From contig NC_065530.1 of the NCBI RefSeq assembly GCF_020184175.1, positions 19,569,260-19,633,259 of the forward strand: a stretch of DNA of 64,000 bases, in the 5' to 3' direction. The stretch comes from Aphis gossypii. Taxonomy: Eukaryota; Arthropoda; Insecta; Hemiptera; Aphididae. This document shows, piece after piece, positions 38,101 through 50,696 of this stretch. The first letter of the stretch is position 1. Every line of letters begins with the position of its first letter. The translations under genes were made by a program, and so were the position numbers. The notes under the pieces are model-generated. The model worked only from the letters and a program-made list of their open reading frames with translations, had not been told where the DNA came from and ran no database searches.

Positions 38101-41100
38101 AGTCGTAGATACACCCAACGGTGAAAAGTCCCGCCGAAAATTCGGCCAGTTCGCCACTTTGCCAAAAAAGTTCACATTCAACGCACCTAAAGTGAACTTT
38201 TCTACGGCCTTTGGGCACTTTTCTCGAAGATCTGTGGACCCGAATGAATCTAGCACGGATGAGACAAAGAGTGTCCGAGATGAGACGAAAAGTGGTCGGT
38301 TCTCTTTACCACGTTTTAGTTTATCTAGAACGACATCGGAATCTCCGAAACCGTCAAAATCCGTGAAAATCGGTGGTTCCCGACTGTCTATACCGAGTTT
38401 GCGGGGGCGTACTTGGTCGGACGCATCAAAAATATCGAAACCGGACAGTCCGAAACCTCGGATAATGGATTTCGGCACATACCCAAGGATATTTTCGAAA
38501 CGTAGGAAAACAAACGCGACGAACAAAGCAAAGACGCCACCACCATCCTCCGACGGAGGAGAATCAGAACAGAACAATTACAAACGAAAAGATTCTTTCC
38601 ACCGGCGTTTCTTTCGATCACACAAAGAGTCGACGCCAGCTCCAACGGAAGAACAGACTGCCACGCTGGCTGTGGAAGAAGAGTTAGATGAGCCTCCATT
38701 ACAGGTATCCAAGGAATCGTTGGCAGAATTTGGCGACAGCGATCTACAGGAGGTGATATCGCTGAGCGACGACTGTCGATCGAAGGACACGAAAAGTTTG
38801 TCCGAACACCGATCGGGCGTGATTGAGGAAATTGATTCTGACGAGTTTTTCCTACGCGAGAAAGGTCTAAGTCGAGGTGACGTGCACATCAGTAATTACT
38901 TGTCGTCGGAAATCAGAGACGTTTTCCGGTCGAATCGGACACGGTCCGTGGAAGGCGTTAACAATAACGATAACGGTGCGATTGCAAGAAACAATCATGA
39001 ATCAAGTAATGGCATCTCCACGCCGGTGAGACCGTCGCGGACCAATTCGCTGAGAAGGCCTAACCGGCATACTACAACTGATGCGAACACTGAGCGATCT
39101 TATGTCGCTGATCGGTTCAGCACGATGCCGAAATCGTTCGGTGGCACCAGGCCATTGAAGAAAGATGTGGAAGACTATACTCCCGAGAACATCATCACCA
39201 GTCAGACGTTTGAACCGTCACAGAATCCAATACTACCATCTGGAGTGCCCTGGAGGACCTCCGTCAGGCAGACGACTGCTGCTACCGTCACACAAATGCC
39301 ACCAAAACCACCAACCAGACAACGCATGGCCAAGTTTTCCACGTTTGACACGCGGTCGATGATTGATTTGTCCAGAAAGAGAAGCCAGTCACAAATCGTA
39401 AGTATATATTATTTATGCCTAATACTTATACCATAGATTATTATTTAAAAATTTAAAATAGATAATTTTTTAATTTTAGTACTGTACACGATCACGTTTT
39501 TTCCGTAAAATAAATATTTTAAAACTATTCCCGATATACCCAACACAGACTAACTTATTTTATTTTTATTTTAAAAACTACTGTTGTAACAATTAAGCTT
39601 GACTGTTATTTAACACACTTTACAGATTATACTGTTGACGTCAATTGTTTACTGTGCTAAAATAGAAAATTCAAAATACCTACCAATCTAAAATATTAAT
39701 TTCTGAAAACAAAATTAAAAAGTATAAATAAATATCTCGTAAATCATTAGGTACAAAGCTACTACTAATTTTTATATATTACGATAAACCATATGCATAT
39801 AGCATATTATATATAGATCTACTATTTTCTATATTATACTTTTGTTAAGTTTGACCTTCTTCCGACCACCAGGCGAATATATGTTTCTGCGTTTATGCAT
39901 TTGTGCGTTAGCTATTAAGTAAGATTATACTCTATTTGCAGCGTAAATATATAATAATATTTTAATGTAAATTGTTGCTTTATTTTCTAGTTATTTAAAA
40001 TTTGTTTTGACATATTTATAACTAAAAATTCTAAACGAAGCAAGGAATATATTAGTTTTTAAATTTTTTCATTTTTACTGCTATCACGTTTTATAGCAGA
40101 TTTGATTCGGTGTAATTTCAAATTTGTAGTAGTATTTTAATCAATTTCTATTTAATAATTTATTAATAATTTTTATGTTGGAGAAAAATAAAATGATTAA
40201 AAATAGGTAATATTACACGATGGCTGTTTGACAATTCGATTTTGATATAATTTTCAAAATATTTTTTCTCAGCACGTCGTGCGTCGGTAATAGGTATTGA
40301 CATGTGATTTGTTTTGCAAAAATTAGTTAACCAACGTTTTCTATTTAAGAAATTACGAACAATATAAGTCAGTGATACACTATAAACTGGATACACGGTT
40401 GTGGATGGTTAAAATATAGCAATTAACTCCAAAAACGATACGATTGCGGACAAATATTGCCAAATTAATAAATAATACTTCGATGATATAGGAATTCTTC
40501 ACATATTGAATGTAAACTTACGGTATACGTATACTTTACTCCAGTTAAATACTGCAGTAATAGTACACACGTTAAGTTGTTTTAAACAATCCTTAGAAAG
40601 AAATGCTGATCCACTACTGATCCCTTTGTTCGGGATTGTTTTTTACAACGAAAAATATTTAATTTGAAATTGACAATATCAATATATATTATAGTGGCAT
40701 ACACACCTACATAATAACTAGGTCACAAGAAACATAGTAATATATACTATGCAGCAGAAGTGAATTCTCGAGCTTCATACCAAATATGTTAGTCGTATAA
40801 TTAGTTTGTCTATTGTATATAAATATTATTTTATTTTCATATTTAACAAAATTCACTCATTAAACCCTTTGTGTAACAGTTTTATATGTTATTCTAATTT
40901 GTATTTTTAAATCGATTTTATTCATATTTTCTTTACTTTATTATTATTATTTTTTATCAGTCACAACCACTGTTGTTTTAGTCGTTTTAGATATGATTGT
41001 AATTTCTCCATCTACAACACTGTGATAACATCAGTTATTTTCAAAATATTCTATGTTTATGTATATTTTTTGTATGCACTAAGAATATTCAAGTACTTAG

Positions 41101-44100
41101 TCGTCAGTCGATCGGCTTTCATGTTATTTGATGTCGAAAATTTTATAATTACCATACTATTTTAAAATCTTATCCTTGATCGGTATTTCTTGCCGACGAT
41201 GAGTCATATGTCGTGAACTTACAACCATTGTTTTTTTAAACAATTTTTAGCTTATATATAAAAATAAATTGGATCCAACAATAATTTTAATTTATATACA
41301 ATATACATATATACCTACTGTATTTTTATAATTAATTGGCTCGTCTCGAAAAACAGTTGTATATTTATTACAGCTAAAAAAATGTTCCTATTATAGTTTC
41401 AGTATAATATACTATTATACATTTATATACTACTGTACACTTGTATAGTATGTAATTATTATTTTTATATTGTCGTTATCTTCACCGAAATACGCTTTGT
41501 CAGGAAATGAGTATATAATTTAACACTAGGAGCACAGGTCATAGCGGTAAAATCACACAGATGTCAAAACGTGCTTCTATTTCGTTCACAAATGTAGGTA
41601 CCTATATAACAATTTTGTCAGTACGATAAGCGTATACAATTCGCGTAACTTAACCGCAATAATCGAATAATTTATTAATCAGAATAAAACGGCATACTTT
41701 TACGGCAATTTCCTAGGGTTTAAATATAAAATATAAATTATTATAATATATCAAAAGGAAGTCGGTCGACGACATCGTAATATATAGGTAGGTATTATAG
41801 ATTATGCAGGTTAGTACATATAGGAGGGAACTTGTCCCCCTTCAGTCGAAAGTAAGTATAACTACGTATAGTTATATACGATATTTTATTTATATTGTGT
41901 AATTCGATCGATCCACTCCAACACAAGCTCATTATAGACTTAGAGAAGTTAATATATATATAATATATATACATTATACATATAAATTTAAAATTTCATC
42001 GGATCAAATTTCTTTTTAATTTATTTATAACTTTAGTATTGTGTTTAAAAAATACTTAACTGCAAACACGAAAAACTGTTTAAACGGCTGATGAGACATA
42101 TCATATAGTATATACGTGTGAAGAAATTTAAAAATAGTAGTAGGTCAGGTATTAAGCGTAATACATAATCTTTAAAAAATATTATCGGATCCAAAAAACT
42201 GGACTACGCACAAAATATCGGTATACCCGTTACACGCGCTGTTTAATAAATTGTTTAATATTTTAAATCTGATAGTTTATTTTTCGTTACAGGGGTTCCA
42301 GCCGTCAATGAACTTTTCAGACACCGTGCCAAAAGCTCCAATGCGTCGGTCCAGGACTTCGTTGGCCGGTTCCGACCGCGACATTTCGTCGACGGTAACC
42401 GACAACGGCGGTCGGCCCTCGTGGGCAGTAAACGGAGGCGGCAGTACAGGAGCGCCTACACCACCGCTTCGCCGTTCGCGGATGTCGCTGACGTCGGAAG
42501 CGGACGTCGAAGAGCGGTTTGCGACAGTAATGCATTCGGTCAACGGTACTGCAGGGCCCGCGAGGTCCACGGGCTCGACGCCTCCGCGACCCCCTCCGCC
42601 GCAATTGACGGCAACCGCGGCATCGGCCGCGGTCGTCGGTTACGCGACGGTGGACAAATCGTCGCCGTCCTCTGCAGCGTCGCTCCTGTTACCGCCACAG
42701 TCGCCGGCACGTCACAGGAGGAAGAAATCGTACGACGTTATCAAAAGTCAAGAGTTCGGAGCGTTTTTCACCATACCGAGATCGTACAGCTATTCCGACA
42801 GAAATGCAAAGCCGCCCGCGGATGCGGACAACGGTTGCAGCACCGCTAAACTGCCTCCGCCGTCCAGACCGGCACGAGCCTACAACACCCTGGGACCGTC
42901 TCGACCGCTTCGGCGACGGTTGCCGGTCCGCGAACACGAGTACGGCGACGTGGCCGACGACGGCAGTGGCGTCCATCACGACGACAGCAAAGGCGACGGC
43001 GCAGACAGAATCGACGGAACGGCCAAAGCTGCGGCCACGTTGTGCTCGGGCGACGTGATCGAAAAGATGAAACTTCGGCCGTTGCCGTCACCACCGCCGC
43101 CACCTCGCAAGTCGAGACCGGCCGACGACGCTGTTAACACGCCCGAACCTCACCGGCGCAGGAACACCGATTCGGCCTTGGTTCCTTTTTTAGATCGGCG
43201 AGAAACGTCTGTAACATCGTCTAACGATTTTTTTGCCGACGTTTCTCGCGCTCTGCTAGCGTCTGCCGCCCAAAACACCGTTTCCGCCACCGACGACGTG
43301 TCCGTGGCCGTTCAGACCGACCCGTCGCCAGCCGATTACGCGTCGGACGACCACGACGACGACGGGTCTTGCTGTTCGACCGAGTCGGACGACGGTCGGG
43401 CGACAAAGTCCGGAGGATCGACGACTCGACGACACGTCTCTCCGAACACGCTGCAGACCTGCACCGCCGCGGCCGCCCCCGTCGACCGACCCAGATCCCG
43501 AACGTCGTCCCAGGTCACCGAGTACGTGGACCGACCGACGTCCGGTATGTCGGTAACCGCGGAAGACGACTGTAACTGCAACGGTTACGCGATGGTGTCC
43601 GAAACGGCCTCTGCGGCCAACGGTGTCGCCGCAGTGCGAGCGCAACGCATAACCGTCGAAGAGCTACAAGTGGGCAGGATGATCGTGGCCGACATACTCG
43701 GGCAGCGAATGGCCGTCGACGACGTGTCCGGATCGAGTCTAAAAATCGCTCAGTTCGCCACTGCGGCGGTACAGCATCCGTCTCTGCAACAGCTGCAACA
43801 GAACGCCGCTACAGCAGCCGCCGTTCAAGCGGCGTCGCGTGCGGCCGACGACCTCGTCGCGACGCATCACGTGCCGCCGCAATTGCAGGACGACAACGCG
43901 TCGGTTCAGTCTTCGCGCGTGTCTTCCATGTACCCGGAAGTGGATTCGGATGAAGATCGGGCCAGCGTGTTGGCCGCTCCCACGCCACCGCGTCGACGCA
44001 GCAAACCTCCGTCCTCGCCGCGTTCGACCGCCAACGCCGACCACCACGACCGCGGCAAAAATGGCAGACTACCCGTCGGCGCTGTCGATCTGTCCGCCGC

Positions 44101-44341
44101 CGACCCGTCCATCACCGAACTCAGCTGTCAGCTGTTCCGGTTGTGTCACTCGAACGTGTGCAGTCTGTTCACCAAAGTTGTCCAGCAAGTGGTCCCGGAG
44201 GACACGGAGAAGCGGCGCGACCTGCAGGCCGCCCTGTGCTTCCTGAGCATCATACTCGCCGGTCTGCTGATCTTGGGGTTCGGCAACGAGAAGACCATAC
44301 ACCATCACCATTGGGATTTTCAATTCCCTCCCAATCAGTAG
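35138..44341 (+). CDS. Large tail-anchored, mostly disordered protein of unknown function
   Basis: Three exons: 35138-35448, 37633-39397, 42293-44341, giving 1374 residues. Exon 1 encodes six pentapeptides of type RST[PS]x (residues 20-49), then a Pro-rich segment (about 60-67) and a YHWEEVRRKRSVGGYPW block. Exon 2 encodes a highly acidic Asp/Glu/Asn tract (about 169-197), then a basic Ser-rich region with repeated LPKKFTFNAPKVNF / FSLPRFSLSR motifs. Exon 3 is rich in Pro/Ser/Ala with PPPPP-type SH3-ligand-like runs. The only hydrophobic helix is at the C-terminus (about 1339-1356, ALCFLSIILAGLLILGFG), followed by 18 residues with four His and ending FPPNQ. There is no signal peptide, so this is a tail-anchored topology with a cytosolic N-terminal mass; the target membrane (ER, nuclear envelope or other) is unknown. 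The C-terminus lacks the PPPX ending of KASH proteins. Intron 1 works in frame only with a GC donor (AG|GCAAGT). The reading frame stays open upstream of 35138 to an acceptor-like ATTAG at 35123-35127, so the true start may lie in an earlier exon. I do not recognise the family. Confidence 0.85.
35195..35284 (+). repeat. 15-bp coding minisatellite (six units)
   Basis: Six consecutive in-frame 15-bp units of the form AGRTCYACNYCNNGN encode the RST[PS]x pentapeptides of the tail-anchored protein. Two further RST-like residues follow. Confidence 0.85.
35449..37632 (+). other. GC-AG intron of the tail-anchored gene
   Basis: The donor reads AG|GCAAGT and the acceptor TTTTTTTCTTAG|G. The nearby GT (35452-35453) would put the next exon out of frame and hit a stop within 12 codons, so the GC donor is the only one that joins these two exons. 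An internal GC-balanced patch at 36569-36853 is open in two phases, including an ATG-initiated 74-codon frame from 36621; it may be an alternative exon or a fossil insertion. A short hairpin (AGAGGATTC / GAATCCTCT) lies at 37441-37468. Confidence 0.7.
39398..42292 (+). other. Second intron of the tail-anchored gene
   Basis: A GTAAGT..ACAG intron in phase 0, about 2.9 kb, AT-rich. No further exon or recognisable repeat was seen in it. Confidence 0.7.
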
Positions 44342-45669
44342 CCACACCCCACCCATATTATCGTGGGTTGTTGCGGCACTGTTGTTATTGTTATTGTTGC
44401 TAACCGTTCGTTGTTTCTTTAAGTTTTGCATTTCGATATTTTAATATTCAATTGTATAGCATGATTGTTAAAAAACATGTTTACCCTATACCTAGTATAC
44501 CTACATATAAAACAACAGTCGTTCCTGTCATTGTCAATTTTTAGAGCTTAAATTCAAAACACCTAACACTATACGTATATACGATTATACGATTTTCGTT
44601 TGTGTCCCTAACTTTTCCTTACAATTTTGTTTTACACGATTTTTTTTCTAAAATATTTTTGAAACGCATTGTTGTTTTATTTAGAAACGTCGTTGATTAT
44701 AATCCAATCAATGGAAACGTTATATTTGCTGTTTTTCATATCGTTCGTATAAATCGTTTACAATCATTGGCCGTTATATTAAATAACGGCGATTAAAACA
44801 CAAATATTATATATAGGTACGTAGGTACATCAATAACTTCGTTAAAAATTATTTAATAATCGATTAAAATGTTTAATGATATTCCGCTATTTTATGTTTA
44901 ACAGGGTAAAGCAAAGTGAATTAAAAACACTCTGGATTATCCTAAATTTCTAGACTAGGATATACCTATTATACATAGATCATAGTTATAGGTTTGAGTA
45001 GAAATGGCGAAATTAGGTAACTATTAAGATTTATTACTAGTAAGTATTATTAGACGCAATTTACTGTTGTCTATAGTCTCAACAGTGGCGTCTAACATAA
45101 TATGAAATCACAAATTGCCAACTAAAATACTAAATACAATAAGTATGATCAGATGACTAAATTTCTTTAACTTGATTATAAGCCATGTGAGGTACCCTTT
45201 AGGTACCAAATCATCAAACATCCAATTTAAGTCATTAGACACTTCCGGCATAGATCTTAGTTTATTTATTAAATGTTTTGTTTCATTAAGGCTTTATAAG
45301 TAGATAAATGCAAAACTATGATTATAATTTTTAATTTGTATGGTTATCTACAGAATAGATATTGTCTAGAATCTAGATTAAAAATCTCCACTTCTGAGTA
45401 AATAACTGAAATCTCAAAGTTGTGTTTTTTTTATTATAACCCATGTGTTTGTGGTAACTACAAATTTTGTTACACAATTTATTTTGTGTCATAATTACTA
45501 AATTAATTTTTCAAGTTAACAATAAATTAATTTACAGAACACATCAGTAATATATTTTTTTTAATAAACAATTTATAAAAATTACATAAACATATTATTT
45601 TTAGCACTCAGTCATAAAAAAAAAATATCTATTATATAATTAAAATTTAAAATAAATAAAAATAACTTA
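44342..45669. other. Convergent intergenic spacer
   Basis: AT-rich spacer between the stop codons of the tail-anchored gene (+) and NELF-E (-); it should contain both 3' UTRs. A TTTATT at 45478-45483 reads AATAAA on the - strand and is a plausible NELF-E poly(A) signal about 190 nt past its stop. Confidence 0.45.
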
Positions 45670-48600
45670 TTAAAATAAATCATCATATGTCACCAGTGAA
45701 CGATCATCTCGTTGATTTCCCTTTTGAGATTTATTAGTAGCTAGAATTAAAAAATAGTAAACATTAGTTTTGATAATTAAAAACTGTACATCTAAATTAA
45801 TATGTTATAAACATTTTAGTTATCAGTTTATAATTTCTGAATAAAAGAATATTTTCACCATGGGTTTAAATTTAACTCACTTTTAGGTTGAATTATTTTA
45901 GCTGAATTCAAGGAGAGATTAGCCTAAGAGCTACATGTTAAGAATTATTATGATATTAAATATTATCTGATATTCAAACATTTTTAAATAAAATAATTGT
46001 TGCACAACTGAAATATGTAATAATATCTACAAACTATATTTATGTATTAAGGTTCAAAAATTATAATATTTTATGTATCGATTATTATAATATAATAATG
46101 TTATAATAATTCACAACTAATTCATTATTATATTATGTATTTTATCAATTATTTATTTTTATGAATTTAATAAAAGTGAAAAAAAATACTTAAATGTGAT
46201 TTTATTATAAATTGAAATTTTAAAATTACAATACAGAATTATTTAAAAAACATGGTTAGTGCTAACCCCTATTTTAACTTTATAATGAATGTATTCATGT
46301 TTTTATAACGTTTAAAGAGTATTCTGTGGTGATAGTAATTTTTTTTCAGATGAGAACTAATTTAATTTTTTATACTGTTTTTATGTTATACATTTAAGTA
46401 TAACATAACAAAGTTAAAATAGAAAATAAGATATCATGGCATATAACAACATTAATTCAGCCATTTGCAAGACTAATGCAGTATGCACAATGGACAAGAA
46501 ACCACACATTGCTAGTTGTATTTTATATAGCCATAGGTCTAACAAGCAATAAGGGAATCTAGGCTATCAAAGGCTATTCCAATAGAAATTGAAGATACAC
46601 TTAGCATATACTTTGGCAAACGAGAGAACAAACATGTTTTACATACGTAAACTGATAGTAACAACAGATGTTAACTCACACTAATATTACAGATATGTGA
46701 AATTGGTGAGGGGTATAAGAGTTTAGAAAAATCTTGGTAGCCACCCAGGTGCGTTCTGTTGTGAACCAGAATATAGTTAATAGACACTATTCTTTTAAAA
46801 AGACAATATATAAGAAGGGTTGTCAGTAAGATGGTTAAACAGTTGGATATAACCAAGACACTTTAAAGGTAGATTATAATCAGTCATAATAGCACTCTAA
46901 TACTTGGTTATAAATGTTATAATTAACTAATTAAGGCTTGAAAATTGTAGGAGTTCCATATATTTTATTAGCTCTTAAATTATAACAAACTATACTTAAA
47001 AACAATTCTATGCAATGAAAACTTTAAAAATAAAAGATTGAAAATGTTTAATTTATCCATTTTGTCAATTATAGAAATGCTTATTTCTCCATTTCTGTAT
47101 AATATGTTAAATGTTTTCCTAAAAATTAATGTTTTTATTTTATGACGAGCATTTTAGTACGAAACTCTACATAAATTGAAAATAAATATGATTGGTACTA
47201 TTTGGAAATTAATATTTCAATAATTAATATATTGTTAACAATTTTAAAAATAATATTACAAATATATGTATTAAAAAAAATTAAAATATAAAAATGCACA
47301 ATTAGATCTAGTATAGAATTCAATTCAATAATTTAATATTTATTATATTCTGAAATTACTTTAATAATTATAAAATGTTGACTGAGGAAAATTAAATACT
47401 AAAACAGTTAAATGTTATCTCTCTTATCTTCCAAACATGGACCCATTGGCGGATTTATGGGGGTCAGCCATTTTTGGCAGATTTATGGGCGCAAGGAACT
47501 ACAATCTTTAACATACCAAATTAAATAACTAAAATCCTATTTTTTTCAATAAAAATAAAAATTGGTATCATCACAAGATTTAAAGTTCTTTAAATGGTGT
47601 AACAATCAAAGTATTTGAAAAAATGATCCCAGCAGCATACTTAAGATTTTCAAAAATCAAAATTTTAATTAAATCATCATAAAAACATAAGTATGAACAT
47701 AAATTATTCTAAACCTATATACTTGTGCATTATATCAATATAAACATACAATTATGCATACAATTTACACACATAACCCAAAGAATATGATCTGTTCTAA
47801 TTTTTTTTTTTTTAAAACACACATTGGTGGTATAATAAGCATATGTTCTAAATAACTAAACGATTAATAAAAGACATGTATATTTGTTGAACAAATTATC
47901 CCGCGACAACACTTGGCAAAATATGATTTAATTGAAAAATTTATTAATTTCAAACTTAAATAAATATTTTTCATACTATTTTTTACATTAGGTATACAAT
48001 TTATAGTACAAACATTTCAAAATAAAAAAATAATTTTTAGTATTATTAATGAATATTTCTAATAAATAATAATTTAATGAATTTATATATAAAATATCAT
48101 AAAATATGTACAAATTATGTCAAATATTGAATTAAAAATTTAAGATTATTAATAAAGTGCTTACCAATGGCATTCCACGAATTAACTCCTTTATCGCCAA
48201 ATTCAATAGGTTGATTTCGGGAAATTGAAACTTTTAATTTAATACCAGATACTGTAGTAGTATTCATCTATATAAGCATTTAAATTTATGAATTATAATA
48301 ATACATTTTAAGCGAGATTTTAAGTATTTAGAATTAATTACTTGAGTTACTGCTTTCTCAGCAGTATCTGGGGAGTTGAAAGTGATGAACCCTCGACTAA
48401 AGCAAAATTGTTTAATGAATTAGATTTTTGAAATAAATAAAATATTAGGTATAAAACTCACTTTTTTTCTATTTCCATTGATATATTAATTATTGGACCA
48501 AATTTACTAAACGTAGATCTTAAAAATTCTTCAGTCATTGAACTACTTCCTCCAACAAATATAGTGATATCTTTACGAGTAGGTGTTTCAGGAACTGGTT

Positions 48601-49214
48601 CTGGTGAACTTGGAGCTGGTGGAGTGGTTTTAGAAGTGGAAGAAACAAAGCTACTATATAAATTCTACAACCACAACAAGTTTTAAATAATAAAAACCAT
48701 AGGTTACTCCAAGATATAATATAATACATACAGAGAATTTAGTAGTAGGAGTAGCCTTTGGAGTACTATCGGGAATGACATCAGACTTTACTGGAGAAGG
48801 AGAAGCTGCTGAAAATGGTTGATAGCTACTCAAAGCCTGGGTGGTAGTCAACAATTTACGTTCCATTCCACAAGGTCTCTTAAATGATTCCTGGTCTGTA
48901 CGATTCGGTACTTTTTTTATTGGTCCTATAGCACCAGACTTCAATAGTTTTTTTGCTATTTCCCTGGCATCACGAGCCGTTTCTTTAGGCCTTTTGGGAT
49001 TGAGTACAGGCGAAGGTTCAGGTTCAGGACGAGGTGTTTTTTGAACTTGCAATGCTTTTTTCTAGACAAAGTGAGTTTACAATAGTTATACAATAAGAGT
49101 TGTAATATGAGATTTGCATTTAAGTAATATTACCTTTTTTCTCAATTTTTGATACTTGTTTTGCAGCATGAGTTCTTCTTCGGTCAGATTCGTCGGAAAG
49201 TGTAAGTACACCAT
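45670..49214 (-). CDS. Nelf-E: Negative elongation factor E (NELF-E)
   Basis: Six exons on the - strand: 49134-49214, 48732-49061, 48462-48664, 48342-48396, 48165-48267, 45670-45740. All introns are GT..AG and the total is 843 nt (280 residues plus stop). The N-terminus MVYLHFPTNLTEEELMLQNK followed by a KYQKLRKKKKAL basic segment is the NELF-E leucine-zipper/NELF-B-contact region. Residues about 55-75 (ARDAREIAKKLLKSGAIGPI) match the conserved 'AKQLVKSGAI' block. One RRM spans about 169-240, with RNP2 ITIFVG and RNP1 NRGFITF. The last exon (ATNKSQKG...RSLVTYDDLF) matches the conserved NELF-E C-terminus. NELF-E is the RNA-binding subunit of the NELF complex, which with DSIF holds Pol II in promoter-proximal pause. 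It lacks the long Arg-Asp repeat tract of vertebrate NELF-E, as expected for an insect. Four introns are 65-74 bp; the last is 2.4 kb and isolates a 71-nt terminal coding exon. Confidence 0.95.
45741..48164 (-). other. Last intron of NELF-E
   Basis: A 2.4-kb AT-rich intron. Near 47450-47510 two similar words (GGCGGATTTATGGGGG and GGCAGATTTATGGGCG) suggest a transposon relic. No other coding sequence was seen. Confidence 0.6.
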
Positions 49215-50690
49215 TTTGACGCACTATAATCGTATTATTCGGATGTAATTTTTTAATATCAAGACGCCTAAACTCAAAAGAGTCAAATGATCATCACTAT
49301 TCCCGATTTGAAAAAAGACTGCGGCTTTGCCGTCCGTTTATCAACGATAACGGAAAGTAAATAATAAACAAGTATGATCTAAGACCGTGATAATGAACTG
49401 TATCTAATTCGTCTTGGTGGAACAATCCACCTAGGTTTTTCCAATGCATTATACTAACTTATCAATCCTGATAAGGCTGGTAACCGCATTAACCGCATAT
49501 TTGTTGCCTATGCAATCTTAAAAGGAGTATGTTTATATAAACATACTTATTTTTCAGTTGTAATTCAAGATTCAATATGAATGAACAATAATAATTATTA
49601 CTGAGATTGTAGTGATTATTCAAAACTAAAATATCAAATATTTATTTTATCAGTATAACAGTTTCTAATATTAAAACAAGTTATTTAATTCATTCATTAG
49701 TATCTATTGACTAGTGACTACTATGCATTTACGCCTTACGGCTATTAAAATCTATCTACATATATAATGAAATATAGCATTCTTAAGTTCAAAAAAATAC
49801 AATCAGTGACTTTTAAATTAAGAGCATTATGAACAAGGTCTATAGATTTAAGACTCAAACAATAAGAATTCAAAATTATAAGCGGCAAAAAGATCAACAT
49901 TGAAGAAATTAATACATCAGATGTAAGTACAATATAGACCTATTGAATATTGACGAACAAAAAAATCGATACGTAGAAACATTAATTTAAAATAAAAATG
50001 TTTATTTTTTTATAATCGGTGTAATGTTGTCACCATAGTCGCACATCGGTTACTTTTTACTAGCTGAACTATATTTAAATATCAACGTTATCACAGCGTT
50101 GTACAAAAAATACATTAATATAATATATTACATTTAAGCTCTACATCACCCAATCCTTTACGTGAATAATAATTTATAATATTCAAAAAATTAACATAAA
50201 AGCCCTAAAAAAATATTTTTTGAAAAACCAAATTATGCACATAAACTTTGTGAGAGACGGTAAGTTTTGACTCTCAAAATTTCACATCTATAATACGGTG
50301 TGTTGTACATTGCATGAAAAATATACACACATAAATACGTAAAAAGTCAATTTTATTTTTCATATGGGACCCACAATCACCTTTTGGATGTTGATGGTTT
50401 TAAAAAACTAATTTTACCTCTTTTTAATAGTATAATATACAGTGGTCACGACATTTCAACAGATAGGCCACACTCTATATTGTATACCTACAAACATTTA
50501 TCAGTTACCTACAGCTACTTCAATCTGATAGAATCCATTATTTAAATACCTTTTCTTATTTAAATTTGATCGTTGTCTAGATTGGACGCTGACTTTGCAA
50601 GGAAATTTTAACCTAATGTATTGTATTTCAGCATATTAGACTAAAATAAAAAATTAGCTAATATATTTATCACTACTTAATTAAAAGCAT
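49215..50690. other. NELF-E 5' flank and intergenic DNA
   Basis: Contains the presumptive NELF-E promoter in the first few hundred bases, including a TATCAACGATA palindrome near 49337. No CpG-rich island comparable with that of SCAI. No gene seen in the remainder. Confidence 0.4.
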
Positions 50691-50696
50691 TCGTAT

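Noticed and set aside
44270..44341. KASH-domain interpretation of the C-terminal helix and tail
   Set aside because: The luminal tail is only 18 residues and ends FPPNQ rather than the PPPX terminus needed for SUN binding, so a nesprin-type role is not supported.
42277..44431. Many overlapping ORFs in other phases within the third exon of the tail-anchored gene
   Set aside because: GC-rich composition suppresses stops in all frames. Only the 42293-44341 frame joins the upstream exon and ends in a credible membrane helix.
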